A stretch of DNA of 64,000 nucleotides from Actinostola sp. cb2023 (lineage: Eukaryota; Cnidaria; Anthozoa; Actiniaria; Actinostolidae): NCBI GenBank assembly GCA_033675265.1, contig JAUJYZ010001514.1, forward strand, positions 1-64,000. Direction: 5' to 3'. The translations under genes and the position numbers were made by a program. The stretch's first letter is position 1; each line of letters starts with the position of its first letter. Below, piece by piece: positions 1 through 13,567 of this stretch. The notes below the pieces were generated by a model that saw only the letters and a program-made list of their open reading frames with translations, was not told the origin of the DNA and made no database searches.

Positions 1-2455
1 CGTGTCAGCATGCCGTCCAATGCGGGTCTCGTTTAGACCACAGGAAGCCCCCCCAAGCCCTCATTATCCTGCTTGAAGCCACCGTATTTTATTCTGGTAA
101 ATATGCCCAAATAAAACCGAGTCTTCACTAGATAAGAGCTTTGGGCTCCCTAGCCTAGGTTCTGACATCGACATAGAGCTGATATATCCTATTGAGTTTC
201 ATGTTTGCGTTGAGGCATCTCACCTAAATTAAGAAATATTATCAAGCAGTTAAGTACTGCTCCATTTACCAGTTCGATTGTCCGCGCCGCCGCTTTGTCC
301 TTGAATTATCAATCGGACGCAGTGAGCCAAATGTTTTTGAAGGACATTCAAATCCCATAGACCCTAAAACCATTGTTTTGCCGTCTCAACTGGAAATAGC
401 AGTTAAGGTAGTGTCAGACAATATTAATAACTATCTCTGTCTTCAGGCCAAAGTTTTATACAAGTTGAAGCTCCCATACAAACATCATCACTATATCTAT
501 GACATGCTTTTGATGGTTGATAGAAACACTACCTAATGATAGAGATGGAGTACGGCATGATGGGCGGGGTAGGAGTAACAGTCACCCCTACTTTATGGTG
601 CTTCAACTATTGCAGTTTATTAATACTGCACTTGTGCATCGAATTTTACATTACATGTACCATAGTTACACTCGCGTTCATATTATAGTTCAATTGAGAA
701 CATAATACAAAATGCAGCACAATTAGCAAACAGTTCCATGCCAAGTAATCAGTGAACAATACTTCCGCCCTTGAAGACTGGAGAAAGGACCGTGATAACT
801 TAGTATCGATATTTGTATCTTCAAACCAAATCAAGTTATAGCATAAAAAATACACTTTATTTAAAACAAATAAATTTGCCGATTGGACTATAGCAAAAAC
901 GAGCCGACGCCATTTGGAATCTCGCTCCCAAAACAGTGACTATAGCCCTAAGGTATATTCCGAGTTACTGGAGCCAATCGCAAAAACATGTCTCCCAAAA
1001 AAATTGCATACCACTACGATTTGCGTAAATACTAAATTTAAGATGCATCAGAATAACGCCTACCAAAAATCACTTAGTTACGCGTTGGGACTGTACAAGG
1101 CCAATTTGTTGCGGATCATCTTGATTTTCTCTCGCCCGGTGCACTGTCTGCACCATTCTAAGTTGGTCGTATCTGATCGCGCTGTGACTTGTACAGCCTG
1201 TTGGTTGGTTATTTAGGACCGGACTTGGCTGTCTGGTTAGGCCGTTTGAGCCAGCTTCTATTCGACTGCTCGGCCGTTGTTGGTCAGTGTTAGCCTTCCG
1301 CGTTGGACTGTCGGCCATTTGTTTCTCGGTGACTAGAGCGCGCCCGATTCCCGTTTATTGCCCCCCAGTCATTTGCTTGATCCGCTTGACTGAGTGCGCC
1401 CATTTGTCATGATAGATTTGTCGGTTTACAGACTGCTTGCGCCCCGAAAAAAGAAATATTCTCATTTCAAAGAAATCATATATATTATGAATATTGCTCC
1501 ATACCATTCATGCACCAATCAAGCCCTGTCATTTATTTAAATAACTACTTGTTTTAATAACCAACAGGACTCTTTAAGATCAGATACCTGAACTCGCTTG
1601 GGAGTAAAGACCATAGAAGAAAAATGCATACCTTGAGTTATGTCTTCAACAGATGTCCATCAGCCTTAAAAATATATCCATCAGACAATAAAATTTTACA
1701 CCAGGTAACTATCGAGTTGAATAAAGCAACGTTAAATTTCAGCTGTTCTTTCGAAGATGATTTTAAGCATTTAAATACCGTAAAAAAAGCACTTGCAGAG
1801 CATGATGCGAAAAAACGAGTCGGGGTGCGTAAATTGAGCGCACCGTCGACGCCTTCCTAGCAAAGATTAAGCCCTCCCGGCACTAAAGATACTATTACCG
1901 ATATCACCAGAAATGACTGGCCAGATAATTGATCAGCACTCATACATTGTACGAATAGGATATATGTCACACTTGGGACACTCCCGTGAGTCATGCTTAA
2001 CTGGTAGACGTTTGGTAACATGGGGGCTGCATAGTTCATTGAACATTGTAAGGACAACTATAGGATGGTCTTAAGTTGTTACTGTGCTCTACATATGTGC
2101 TTGCAGCGCCCGCTACTCGATTATGCCTATGAGGCTAATCCGACGTTGAAATTCAGTGTGGCAGACATTATCTAATCCGTCCTTAGTAACTACAGTGCAG
2201 CTTTAAAATAAACCCTTTTGTCAAAACGTGTAACCACTGAGTGGACGGCGGAGGGGAAGGCCGTAGAATAGGCGTCAGCACCTATTTCGACAGCGCTGGC
2301 AGTATGAACAATGACCAGTCCCTGGCCTCGGGGAGACTATTGGGCGACAACCACCTCCCCTCGCCATTATCTGAAGTAAAATATAATACCGATAAATACC
2401 TTCAGGGGCGAGTCCGCGCACTACAGACCAGGAGCGCAGTCCAAGAGTAGCCCCC

Positions 2456-2489
<34 letters not shown>

Positions 2490-5400
2490 ACCCCCTCCCC
2501 CCCCCCCCACCCCCCCACACGCCCCTACCCCCCCCCCCCTTAGCAAGGCCAAAAAAGATACATCATAAGACTGACAACCTGTACTATTTCTATCTTATGT
2601 TATTTTATTAGACCCTGTGAAATATGTATGGCCCCTTCGACTTTATAGTATCTACGATGTATACATAATATCCATCTAACTATCTCAAGTAAGTTTCCAG
2701 ACCGTCCGGACCCTCATGGAATATAACAGTACTACATGTGTCAAGCCTACGCATTGCTAGCACACTCACAAGGCATAACTGTACAGTTAATGACGATCTT
2801 GGTAACTCATGCCACCACATTACATCGTTTGTTTCATATTTTAAGTATGTCGCTATTTTAGGAGACCTAGAAAACTGTCCAATTAATAACTTCGTTAACT
2901 AAAGATACTGTGGACTAAAACTTAAGGATAGATTTTGGAAGTCAGCCAAACAGCTTGAAGGATCCAAAGGGCGCAACACTGTGGGAGGAACCCTTATTAC
3001 ACCACTGAAATAGGAGAGTCTTAACAAACCTTTAGTTAACATTTTATTCCCTGTAGACGAAACAGTGTTCCTGGGAGTCCATATAAGAAAAAAGCGTCTT
3101 AGAAATTCCAGTTGTTGCCTCTGCGTCCTTTATGTCTTACAACGTTTAATCGTACTTTCATACCCGCCCCCCCCCCCAGTTGTTGCGGCAGTTGTCAGAC
3201 CATAGTGGCACGCCCCGACACACTGGAAACGCGCAGCCGGGGGTGCCCATCGCTCTCTGGCAGCACCTGTAATTATGCTGATGATGCTGATTGACATTTG
3301 ACCTGTACACCTTTTCACTCAGGGGGGAAGATCCCCACAGTTTCAGGTGTGAACATTTGGTTTCAGCCAAAGTTTTATGTAAAATCTTTTTTGTATGGGG
3401 CTTTAAAACGGTATTTGAATTTCCACAAAAGGGAGGGGGGGCTTGCACTGCGGCATCTTTTGCCCCCCACCATAAAATTTATCCGCCCACTGTTTTCTTA
3501 TACTACTGATGGGCTTCCCACCCAGGTTTTCTCATATTCACACTTTAAAATGTTGACTTGCAAAGCCATGTTTTGGTGGGCTTATTGCCCCCAATTTACC
3601 TTGTAAAACGTCTTGTTCTCACTTGTAACAAAGAAAGATATGCCCTTCTAAAGTTCAACATATAGTTTAGTAGAGGGGAATCGTGGGCTGGGAAAACCTT
3701 TTTGTTATATGTAACATTTTTTGTTCGTTTTTTTCAACCGTGGACCGTGCACAAAATCTTTTGTTTTGTCAGTGTTTTAGGCCTTAATTTTTTGTATGGC
3801 GTTGGAGCAAAAACTGAAAAAACAAAACAAAAAACGTTTCTTTTGGCAGCTGCTGCTGTTCGATATATGTCAAATTTCAAAAAAATTTCAAACAGATCTA
3901 AATAATTTTTAGAATATTTACAGAATGTAAGCCTCCAATCCAGAATAGAGAACATTAGTTGGGTATCAGTACCGTTATTAAGCCATTTTTAATGAATTTG
4001 AAAAAAAACAGAACAAAACAATTGTTGCAGGGTCCCGGGTTTCCACCGGACAAGGAACCCGTTCAACACATCATAATGGGGGGGACATTTAGGACCTAGA
4101 ACAAAGAAAAATATAACAAAAGGCTCTTCCTAAACCATTCCCTCTCTACTAAACAAACTATGGTTTCAATAGATAGATCCAGATACTTATTTAGCTAGTT
4201 TAATAGACGAACGTGTTCAGTGTTTTTTGCCCCAGTTAAAAAAAAAGCGTGGTGCTATGTAATAACTTTACAATAAGTTTAGAATAAAATAAATTGGAAA
4301 TAAATATGTGGGGAAGATTGTGCAATAGATAAAAAGGATGATGATGATTATTATTATCATTAATTAAATATTACTTATTATTTACAAACTATCCAAAATA
4401 AAATGTAAACTATAGCGAACTGTAGGAAAACAATTAAATAAAGTTCTCAAATAAATAAAACTAAAAAAAAAAAAGAAATAACAATATACATGAACAAAGA
4501 TAAAAAAAAATATATAAACAAAAATTACGACAACAAATGTGTGACGTTTTTTGACGTGGGGGGGCTTAAAAATGTTGTCATTATCAAAGGTCAAAAAAAA
4601 TGAATGGGTATGGTATTTTACAAAAAAAACCATCTATATATTTAGTCGCGAATCAAAAAACATTACAAAAAATACAATAAAAATAATTTAAATAATTTAT
4701 TTATTACTATTATCATTATTTATTATTGTGATATTTTAAATATTCATAGGGGTTAATTTGTTATGGAAAAAAAAAACAACAGAGTTTCCTAAAGGTAACA
4801 ATCCAAGCAGCGATATTCCAATTTCAAAAATTATTTGTTTTAATTAAGCCGATTTTTAATTCTAAGTTATTTTTTATCTCTATATTTGATTAAAGTTTGC
4901 TTTCGCGAGAAAAATAAAGCGAGGGAGTTATAGATCATTATTATTAATTATGATATAGATGCATGATGATGATTATGATTATTGGTTATTAAATTATATT
5001 ATTGTTATTTATTATGATTATGATGATTGGATGGAGATCGATGATGATAATTTATTATTTCACAGCCCTTCTAATGAGATGGGTTTGGTACTACAAATGA
5101 AAACTCAACTACTACTACTGGCAATATTTTTTTTTTAGTATTTTTGATGTTTACTAATGAATTGTGTGTGTTATGTTTAGTTTTGTGCAAAAGGTAAATT
5201 GGATTTTATAAACCAGAAGAGTGACATAAGGGCTTTAGGGGGAACTGTATTCTACTATGAGATTGGGCTTAACAAAGACAGAAAGACGTTTGCAAAAGGA
5301 TCGTGAATCCAACCATACCAGCAACTGGTTAAATATAAAATTATGAAGGAAGGTAACACTACAGGGGATTATATCTGTTGAAGTTTTTTGGCAGTCAGGC

Positions 5401-6539
5401 TTTTACGATTAAACATTATTGATTTAATTGGGTGGTTTTTGTAACTCTGACTTCAACTTGAGTTTTGTACAAAAAAATAGACGAACGGTTTTCGGCCATT
5501 AATCCAACTCAATGGCTTCAATTTCATCAGTATTAATATCGGAAAACAAATGACTGTTGCGGATACTTTGGAAAAAAATTGAAATTAAACGTTTTGCGTT
5601 TTGCGGCGCGCTGTACGGTGCCTAGTCACATGATGGGTCTTGTAGACTTCAAAGAAATTTGGCACACGCCATCGTTCCCCCTGCATCCGCTATTTTATAT
5701 ACTTGAGGCATTCGTTCGAAAAAAAAAAAAAAACAACGCTTCAAGGGGAAAAGCCTTCTGGTTTGGTAAGTTTTTTGTCTCTCTGTCCCATTTAATTGTA
5801 ATGGTTTTTTTAAAAAGTCTAAAAGAATGTCATGTACCTCGTTTTCGTTGCTGTGCTGTGCTATTTTTTTTGAGTTAGGGTGGGTTGGTGAGAGCAAAGC
5901 CGGCTTCTCTTCTGTTGCTACTCCGACTCCCTTGCTGTTGTTGCTTTTCATTGCCATCGGTGCGCCTGTCTGGCCATAGTATACAAAAAAAATTTAACAT
6001 ACCTGAAGCCATTTTTGATTTTTTGTTGATACTTACATTGTAATGGTCAGTTTCGCCTGCTATAGCTAAGGTTCTTTTGCGATTACACGGAATTAGGGCC
6101 ATTTGTGTTTAAGCCAATCAAAAGATTACGAATCGGTGCTTTAGTTAGGGTTGTCTTTCGATATGAAGTGGCCCGAAACCTACGGGCACGGATTACGGTT
6201 ACACGGCACGGTATCACGGAAAAGGGACAGACATTGTAAATTCAACAATGCAATCAGGAGCGCGCAAAAAATACAGCGCGCAACCCGATCACAATGCCCT
6301 CATGCTAGGATTTACGCACGATACCGCCTACCGTCAACGACTAAAATTCCCACTTCCATTGCGGAAAAGCACTCTGGTGCGGCTATGTTATTACAGGCTT
6401 CGCCTCGTACGACTCTTTTTACGCCTTTCCGGGGGAGTGCTTAGCAAGCCTAAATCCTACGTAAACCATAGTCTCATGACTCTCAAATGGACGCAAGCTG
6501 AGTTTGTCTGACCATTTCTTCAGTAAGTTTATTTAAAAA
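1..6539. other. Low-coherence sequence, no gene recognised
   Basis: No open frame here has recognisable domains, and no exon chain with matching splice phases could be built. Visible features are a poly-C cluster near 2,455-2,540, AT-rich sequence with GAT-type repeats near 4,300-5,100, and several A or T runs. The block belongs to the low-quality-looking left quarter of the window. Real exons, including the missing kinase exons of the gene to the right, could be hidden here by indels, but I cannot see them. Confidence 0.5.
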
Positions 6540-7740
6540 AACATCAGTCAAGGTCAATTAGAACATAGGTCATAGGTGTTAGTAGAACATATGTAACTAA
6601 GGTAGATAGAACTATAGTGCGAGGTCATTTAGCAACATAAGTCATAGGTCCATGGAATATCATGCCAGGTCATAGCGATAAGTCATAGGTCATAGAACAG
6701 AGTCATAAAACATAATAGGTTGTAAAAACCTAGTTCCAGTCGGGTCCATATAGAAAAGTAAAGGTACATTAGGTTAGTAAAACCATCTAGTCATAGGGTC
6801 ATAGACCTAAGAGGCCATAATAGAAATCGTCATAGGTCATGAGCTCAGGAACATCAGTATCGTACATTAAGGGCAGTCATTAGAACATAAGTCATAGGTT
6901 ATACCCAACAAGTAAGTGCATAGGTCCATGGAACATAAGTTCCAGGTCAATAGAATCATAAGTCATAGGTCATAGAACATAGGTCATAGAACATAACGTC
7001 ATAGGTCCATGGAACATAAGTCATTAGGTCGCTAGATTACCTCAAGTATATGGAGTCATAAGGGAAACTAATCAAGTCATCAGCACAAAGGCCTAGGCCA
7101 TAGTAGAACATAAGGTCATAAGGTCAATAGAAAACACTCAGTCATGGGTGGCGAGTAGAACCAAGTATAGTCATAGAACATAGGGTCGGTAAAGAACATA
7201 AAGTCATAGGTCACTAAGGAACTATATAGTCAGCGTCCATTAGACATTTACATGTACATAGAAACATAGTCCTAGAACCATAAAGGCTCATTAGAGGTCA
7301 ATCTAGAACATAAAAGTTCATAAGGGTCATAAGAACATAAAGTCGGTCAGGTCATAGAAAGCAACATAAGTTTCATAGGCTCATTTAGAACATAAGTCAT
7401 TGAGGCTCATAGAACTATAATACTGGTACATGTCATAGGTGAACATTAAAGTCATTAGCGTCACTTAGGAACATACAGTCAGGTCATTAGAAATCAATAG
7501 TCATAAGAGTCATACGAACATAGGTCATTAGCAACAATAAAGGGGTCACCCCCCTAAGGTTCATAGAGAACAAAGTCAATAATGGTAAATAAGGCAACAT
7601 AAGTCATAGCCAGTCATTTAGGAACATAAGTCATAGCGTCACTCAGAACAGAAGTTCCAATAGCGCCTCATTAGAACATACGTCATAACGTTCATGTATA
7701 GGAAACATAAGTCCTAAGCGTCATAGGAACCTAAAAAGAT
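6540..7740. repeat. Degenerate ~21-bp tandem array
   Basis: The motif AGAACATAAGTCATAGGTCA recurs dozens of times at about 21-bp spacing. Nearly every copy differs by one- or two-base insertions rather than substitutions. That pattern is more typical of raw single-molecule sequence over a homogeneous array than of natural decay. Confidence 0.8.
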
Positions 7741-10700
7741 CATCATTGCGCATCATCTAGAAACTATAAGCCTACCAACACCTTTAGTGCAACTACTAAT
7801 GGAAAACCTTCACATGTTTGGGTATAGGGCCACTTTGACAGTCACATTAATTTTTGTATTGACTAGGATGTTGCTAAATATCTTCGCTGCTAAGCTCGCG
7901 CTTAATACATGACGTCGTGATTCGCTGCAAAAAAAGGCAACAACAGGTCCACCAACAAAATCCGCCGAGCTAGTTGATCATTCGTGAAAAGAAGCTCTTA
8001 GCCATAGAGCTGAGCTAGTAGTATATAAGGAACAACTAAATCTAATCATCATCACCAGTCCGTCAATCATTCCATCATCACCATTCAATCAACCCCCAAC
8101 CACCTATCATTCATTCCCATCATCATCATCCCGTCCACCAACCACCACGATTTCATCATTCTAATTTCATCATTGGAAAAAAAAATGGAACTTCTAACTT
8201 ACTTACTTTATTGGATGTCAACTTTAACTTCTTTCTCTAGGGGCCAGATTTTGGCCCACCAAAATCCAGAGCCCCGCATGTTATTTCACTGAACTTAGGA
8301 AAACATTGCCGTAAGTTGCATCAGTACTTATACTTGGTTTTGGTATTTGCCCACAGATAAAGGCAACGTCAAAACTAACGCCACATTTAGCCATCTAAGC
8401 TGCGATCTTGCTAACGCAATACTTCTACTAACAGTCTGTACATCAGTCAGTGAAATCTCAGCGTCTGTTACTGTCTCGTCTGTCTGAATCTGATACTGAT
8501 CCTGCTTATGTCCTGTCTAGTTTGTACTAGCACTCTCGCTGTCTCCGTACTAAGTCCATGTACTGTCTGTCTCGTCTGATCTGCTCTAGTATGCTCATGG
8601 TAAACTGTCTCTGTCCTACAATATAACAGTAAACTGTAATTATTATATAGTTCCCTACTATTTAATGCCCGCAATCTACACACGAACAAGGGTTTTACCT
8701 TGTCAAAGTGAAAAACTTGTCAACCCTAGTAAAACTACTTGCTCGTGTAAGCATTCGCTTTTTAGACTAACTATCGCCACAAAACCCTGGACTTCTACCT
8801 AGTCCTAATTTACATTTTCAGCAACAAACCCCCCCACGCCTTGGGATGTTAGCCTAAAGCCGAATTTCGACCAAGGTAGCAAAGTATAAATTGAAACAAG
8901 GTTTTTTTTTCCCTTGGGAAACAAGGAAAAACAAAAAAAAAAAAAGAACACTTGCCCTCGTGCTAAAATGACAAGAAAAAACATTTAGTCAATTTGACTT
9001 CATTTCAAGGAAAAAGGCAAAACTTGTCCACAGGAAAAACACCCTTGTTAATGCTAGATTAGGAGAACATTCACGCCTAGGACAAGTCTCCAACACGCTA
9101 CCAAAATTGTACGCTACTGCGGTGGCTCTTTACAAAATTATTATTACACCTAGTGAAACCACGTATTATGCGGGAACCACTCTTCAGTATCTCCGATAAA
9201 ATGTGTTGCGTTATTATTAGAGTGCTTACCCTATACAAAAGGGGAAATTCTCACTTTAGCTCTCGGCGTACGAAATATAGACAACTACTACGATGTTTTG
9301 CAGAATGTTTCTACAATGTCGGCCATATTTGGGCTATAAATGAAGGGACAGCTGAATTGTTCTTCTAGTTGCTTTGTATTGTGTGGATGTCCAATTAGAG
9401 TGTATAATTATAAGAACCTGCTACATAGTTGTCTTATTATTCCAATCTGAACTCACTCGTGGCTCGCGTATGCCCCTCACTGATTATTGAAGTGTCAATT
9501 CTAGTGTTCAGTTATTTACTAGTTTAGTTCACGTCTAAAAAAAAAAAACCAATTTACAAAACTAAATGTGGAATAGTACTCTCACTCAGTTAGCATGTGT
9601 AGTTATATAACCATGTTTCGGACCACCAGTCAATATACTCCGAATGATGTATATGCTGCCATTCTTACATAAGCACGCTCCCTCCCCATGGGACACGGAC
9701 TCCTTCAGTTCGCCAGCTCCGATTTTATTGCGAAATATCAAAGAGAATTTTCATGTTACCAGGAAGACGCAGCTCAATTGTATGTCTACGAAGCGGTGTT
9801 TTGTCGTACACATTGGGATATTCGAAAGCCTCCGAAATTAATTAATGTAGTTTCAGGAATAAGACCAAAAAATAACACACCCCCTCTGCAAAAAAGTTGA
9901 TAAAAAACCGATACATCGCCGAATGGAGTGCTGAAAAAACAAAACAACATGCCCTTGACGCCCAACCATCTAGAAAACTTGTTCTTTATAGCGCCGCATA
10001 CTTCCGATTGCCACTTTGTTCTAACCAACCAAGACGCTTCACTTACTCTAAGTAAATACTAAAAATGAAAGAAAAAAACTTTTCGATAGCCCAGATACGA
10101 AAAGAGGATGATGACTTAATCACTCATTGCAACACGTAAAAACGTCTATCTTGCCTCTGCTGTTACAAGACACCTGTTCAAGAGTTTTGCCTAAATATCA
10201 ATCGCCGTGAGGAAAAAAAAGGAATCCTTTTTTTAAAATATCGAACCATTTGGAAAAAACGGGCACATAGAAAAGGGGGGACCTAACCACCATACTTGTG
10301 TCAGGTCCAGTGCACACACCTATTTCTCGAAGACCTTAGGAAAAGATTTAGCAATGAAAATAGCAAAAAAAAAGCCCCCATTGCCAATACTTGCCGCGGT
10401 TCTAATTATTTATTTTCGGAAATAAGATGAGCTCAGAGTGCCCTGGCCCCCTCGAATTACTAGACATCTTTAATAGTTAGTTCATAGTAGAAGCAGGGCT
10501 GCGACTTGTCAAGAATATCCTCGCCACAAAGGCGTTATAAGCTGCGTTTATTATTATTATTCATAGTTGTCGCGCCTGCAAACTTCTATCCGCACTCCGA
10601 TGCTATGACACCAGAAAAATTATAAAGGCCGAAAATCTACCACGAAGCAAAAAAATTTTTCCATTTGGAACAAAAGTTTTTTTTCTCTCTTGACAAGGCG

Positions 10701-12009
10701 CGCCAAGACTTGGCCTAGTAGTAGGACGACAAAAACACCTTTCGCCAATATTTTTACCTTGTAAAAGCTCAATTGCGAAAACTTAGCCTTCGTGTCAGGT
10801 GGACAAAGTGACAAAAAAATGGTACCCGTCAATTGGTGCCTTTGTCAATGTGAAAATCTTGGCTTACTTGTACTTGACTGAAACAAGACGATTATTGACC
10901 TATCAACATTATTATCAGACTATGTGAAATTAGTACATTTGGCACATCTTTTCGATCAAGACTTGTTCTACACCAACGAGCAACAGAATAGCCAATTGTA
11001 GATGTAGCATAGGCTATGTAATGTTATTAATCGTAAAATAAGCTCCCGCTCCCTCAAAATGATAAGCATTTTTCTTTACATTAGCAGCAGTACTGGTCAC
11101 ATAATCAGCTAATCCAATTCGCGAATTGCAAAATATTTTGGAAGCCAATTGAAGTCATAGTGAACTACGCCTGTTATTTCATACTTTCTCAATACCAACC
11201 TTCACAATTTTAATTTCAGATTAGATTGGTCAGCCTCAGTTCTAGTCTAGAAATTATACTCTGACAAATAGGTCTTATAAATAATACAAAGATTAATCTT
11301 GTGCTGGAATCTAGTGTTTTGTGACTGAGCTGATTGTTTACTATCCTAACAATATATATCTTCCACTAAATTGATAGTAGGTGAAGACGGATATTTCTGC
11401 AAAAGGATCCCGAGTCCAAAGGCCCTCTGTCAACGAGCCTTCATCCGTACGGACATCGCAGTCCATAAGTTGCCGCCATACACAATTGATACATGGATAC
11501 CGTAATTTTATACAATGGGCTATCATATTATGCTAAACTGATATATAGTAAGTATAATTATAAATAAAAACCCCATTAGTTTCAATGCTGCTTTACAACC
11601 GAATGGAGGACTTTTTCGGCGCTGACATCATGAAGCGCGCTACGGCCCCAGCTGTTTTTTTTTTTTTTTTTCAAACAGAAAAGTCACTCCGCACGCACGA
11701 ACAGACCTGTACAATCCATGAAGGATGTTCAGCTCATGTTAGTATGATTATGTCCTCCCCAATTTGAAGTAGGCCTGCTGAAAGCATATTATGTGCATGG
11801 AAGTATAATCGAATACTAGCCCCTTTATACAATCCATGACGCGCATTCAGGATTAGCTAATTCGTAGCATTAGAAGCCATCCTCATTACAGCCAACACAC
11901 GAGGTTGATAGAAGTTGATAAAATTAGCAAGTTATAGATATAACATAACCTATCATCAGCTACTACCCAAGAAACATGAAAACTGAACGAAGAGATGCCT
12001 CAAAAACGA
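7741..12009. other. Low-coherence sequence, no gene recognised
   Basis: CAT-rich simple sequence lies at about 8,040-8,170 and a CTGTCT/CGTCTG-rich stretch at about 8,440-8,600. Around 8,690-9,070 and 10,660-10,860 pieces such as CTTGTCAA recall the clean 56-bp satellite and its flank at 51.7-53.2 kb. No protein-coding signal was found. Confidence 0.45.
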
Positions 12010-12450
12010 ACAATATAGCAGGACAAACAAACCCTGCCGTGACCACCCCCTCAGCTACTAGGCTATAAACACTACACTACATGTAGCCTCACTATCCGCA
12101 ACTGAACGGCCAAGAAGATGTAAAAGCAACCATGAGGACCATAACAAAAACCCTGGCCGGGACCACCGCTCACTGCTGACTGGCTTAAACACTTACACTA
12201 CATAGTCAAGCACTCCACTCATCACTAGAACGAACGGCCAAGGGATGTAAAAGACCAAACATTGTTAGGACATAACAAATCCCATGGCACCGCATGCTAA
12301 CCACCCTCAGTGAACTGGCACTTAAACACTACACTACATGTAGCTGTCTTGTCCACTATCCTGAATAATCTGAACGGCAAGGGATGTTAATACGAACCAC
12401 TGAGCGCACGCTAACAAACCCTGACGCGTAACCACCCTCAGATGAACCTG
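12010..12450 (+). repeat. ~118-bp satellite, indel-rich copy
   Basis: About four units carry ACACTACACTACATGTAG, then CTGAACGG, GGGATGTAAAAG and CAAACCCTGG, in the same orientation as the clean array at 18,935-19,305. The units contain many small insertions relative to that array. Confidence 0.85.
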
Positions 12451-12479
12451 GTCTTAACGGATAGAGGCTATAAACTGTA

Positions 12480-13567
12480 TTTGTAAGCTATCTTATCTCC
12501 GACCTGGCAATATTTCAGAGCCCGCTCAAAAATATTTTTTTCTTTCTTCTGCATGACGTGAAACGATTTACTATTAACACAATCGTTGTTTGACTAACAT
12601 GATGAAGTTTTAAAATAGTAGGCTGGTGTCGGCATGGCACAATCGCCATTAGTTATGCCTACCTGTCATGTTATGGCCGGATCAGCCGAGGAAATCCCGA
12701 TAAACAGTTATTTGGGACCGCCGTACTCAGAACGAAATCCTCGACAGAATTTATTCTCCAAACTCGGGCATGTTACGTAATTTGAGTCTAGGCCTTAAGC
12801 CGCCTATTTGAGATGTGAATCCTATCAACAAATTCAAATCTAGCCGTTTATAACAATGATGATGTTGCCATAAGACTTTATTATTAGATTTAGCTCGGTT
12901 TCGACATCAATACCGCCTTCACGAATAAGATCGCTCTAAAATAAGATATATTGAATATTATACTCACACTCTGTGATTTTACTAGACAAATCCTTGAATT
13001 ATTGTATCACTTAGGCGATGTTGTGCCCAATTTACAACCATTATCTTCTTTATCATCGAATGAGGAACTAGAGCCCTCAACAAGTATAAGAAGTCATTCA
13101 TTTGTCCATAACATTTCCCGAACCTTGAGATCGTAAGGTGGAGCACCGTCCCGTTATCATCTACGTGAAATGGCTCCACCCTCCATCACCCTGCTAGTCA
13201 AACCTTTCTACCACCATTCAAATACTAATATAATATACAACAAAAATAGCTTGATCAAGTTTTTATATTATGCCATATGCAAACGATCGTGTACAGTGCG
13301 CAGCGAAAAAAGCCCGAGAAAATAACTACCCCTATCCCACACGTAGCAGTTTCGGTCAGTGCGGCTCAAAATTATTCAGCACCTATGTCTTGCCCTTTGG
13401 TTCCACTAACACTGCCCAGCCACCTTACACGTCAATTCAATAATGTTACATATTAGCCGTTACTTTTTCTGCTAATCGCCGTCTAAGTGTTCCCCACTTC
13501 GGTACGCGCATATTTCTCCTCTCCTCCGGTAGGCTCAAAATGCTACACCCTGTTGTAATTATTATAA
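12480..13567 (-). repeat. Inverted arm, copy 1 (indel-rich)
   Basis: This is the reverse complement of 18,060-18,925 along almost its whole length. Landmarks are GGCTATAAACTG near 12,470, AATCGCCATTAG near 12,650, CATAACATTTCCCGAAC near 13,110, CGTAGCAGTTTCGGTC near 13,345 and ACATATTAGCCGTTACTTTT near 13,450. It is about 200 bp longer than its partner because of scattered insertions. Similarity stops near 13,567, which corresponds to about 18,058. Confidence 0.85.
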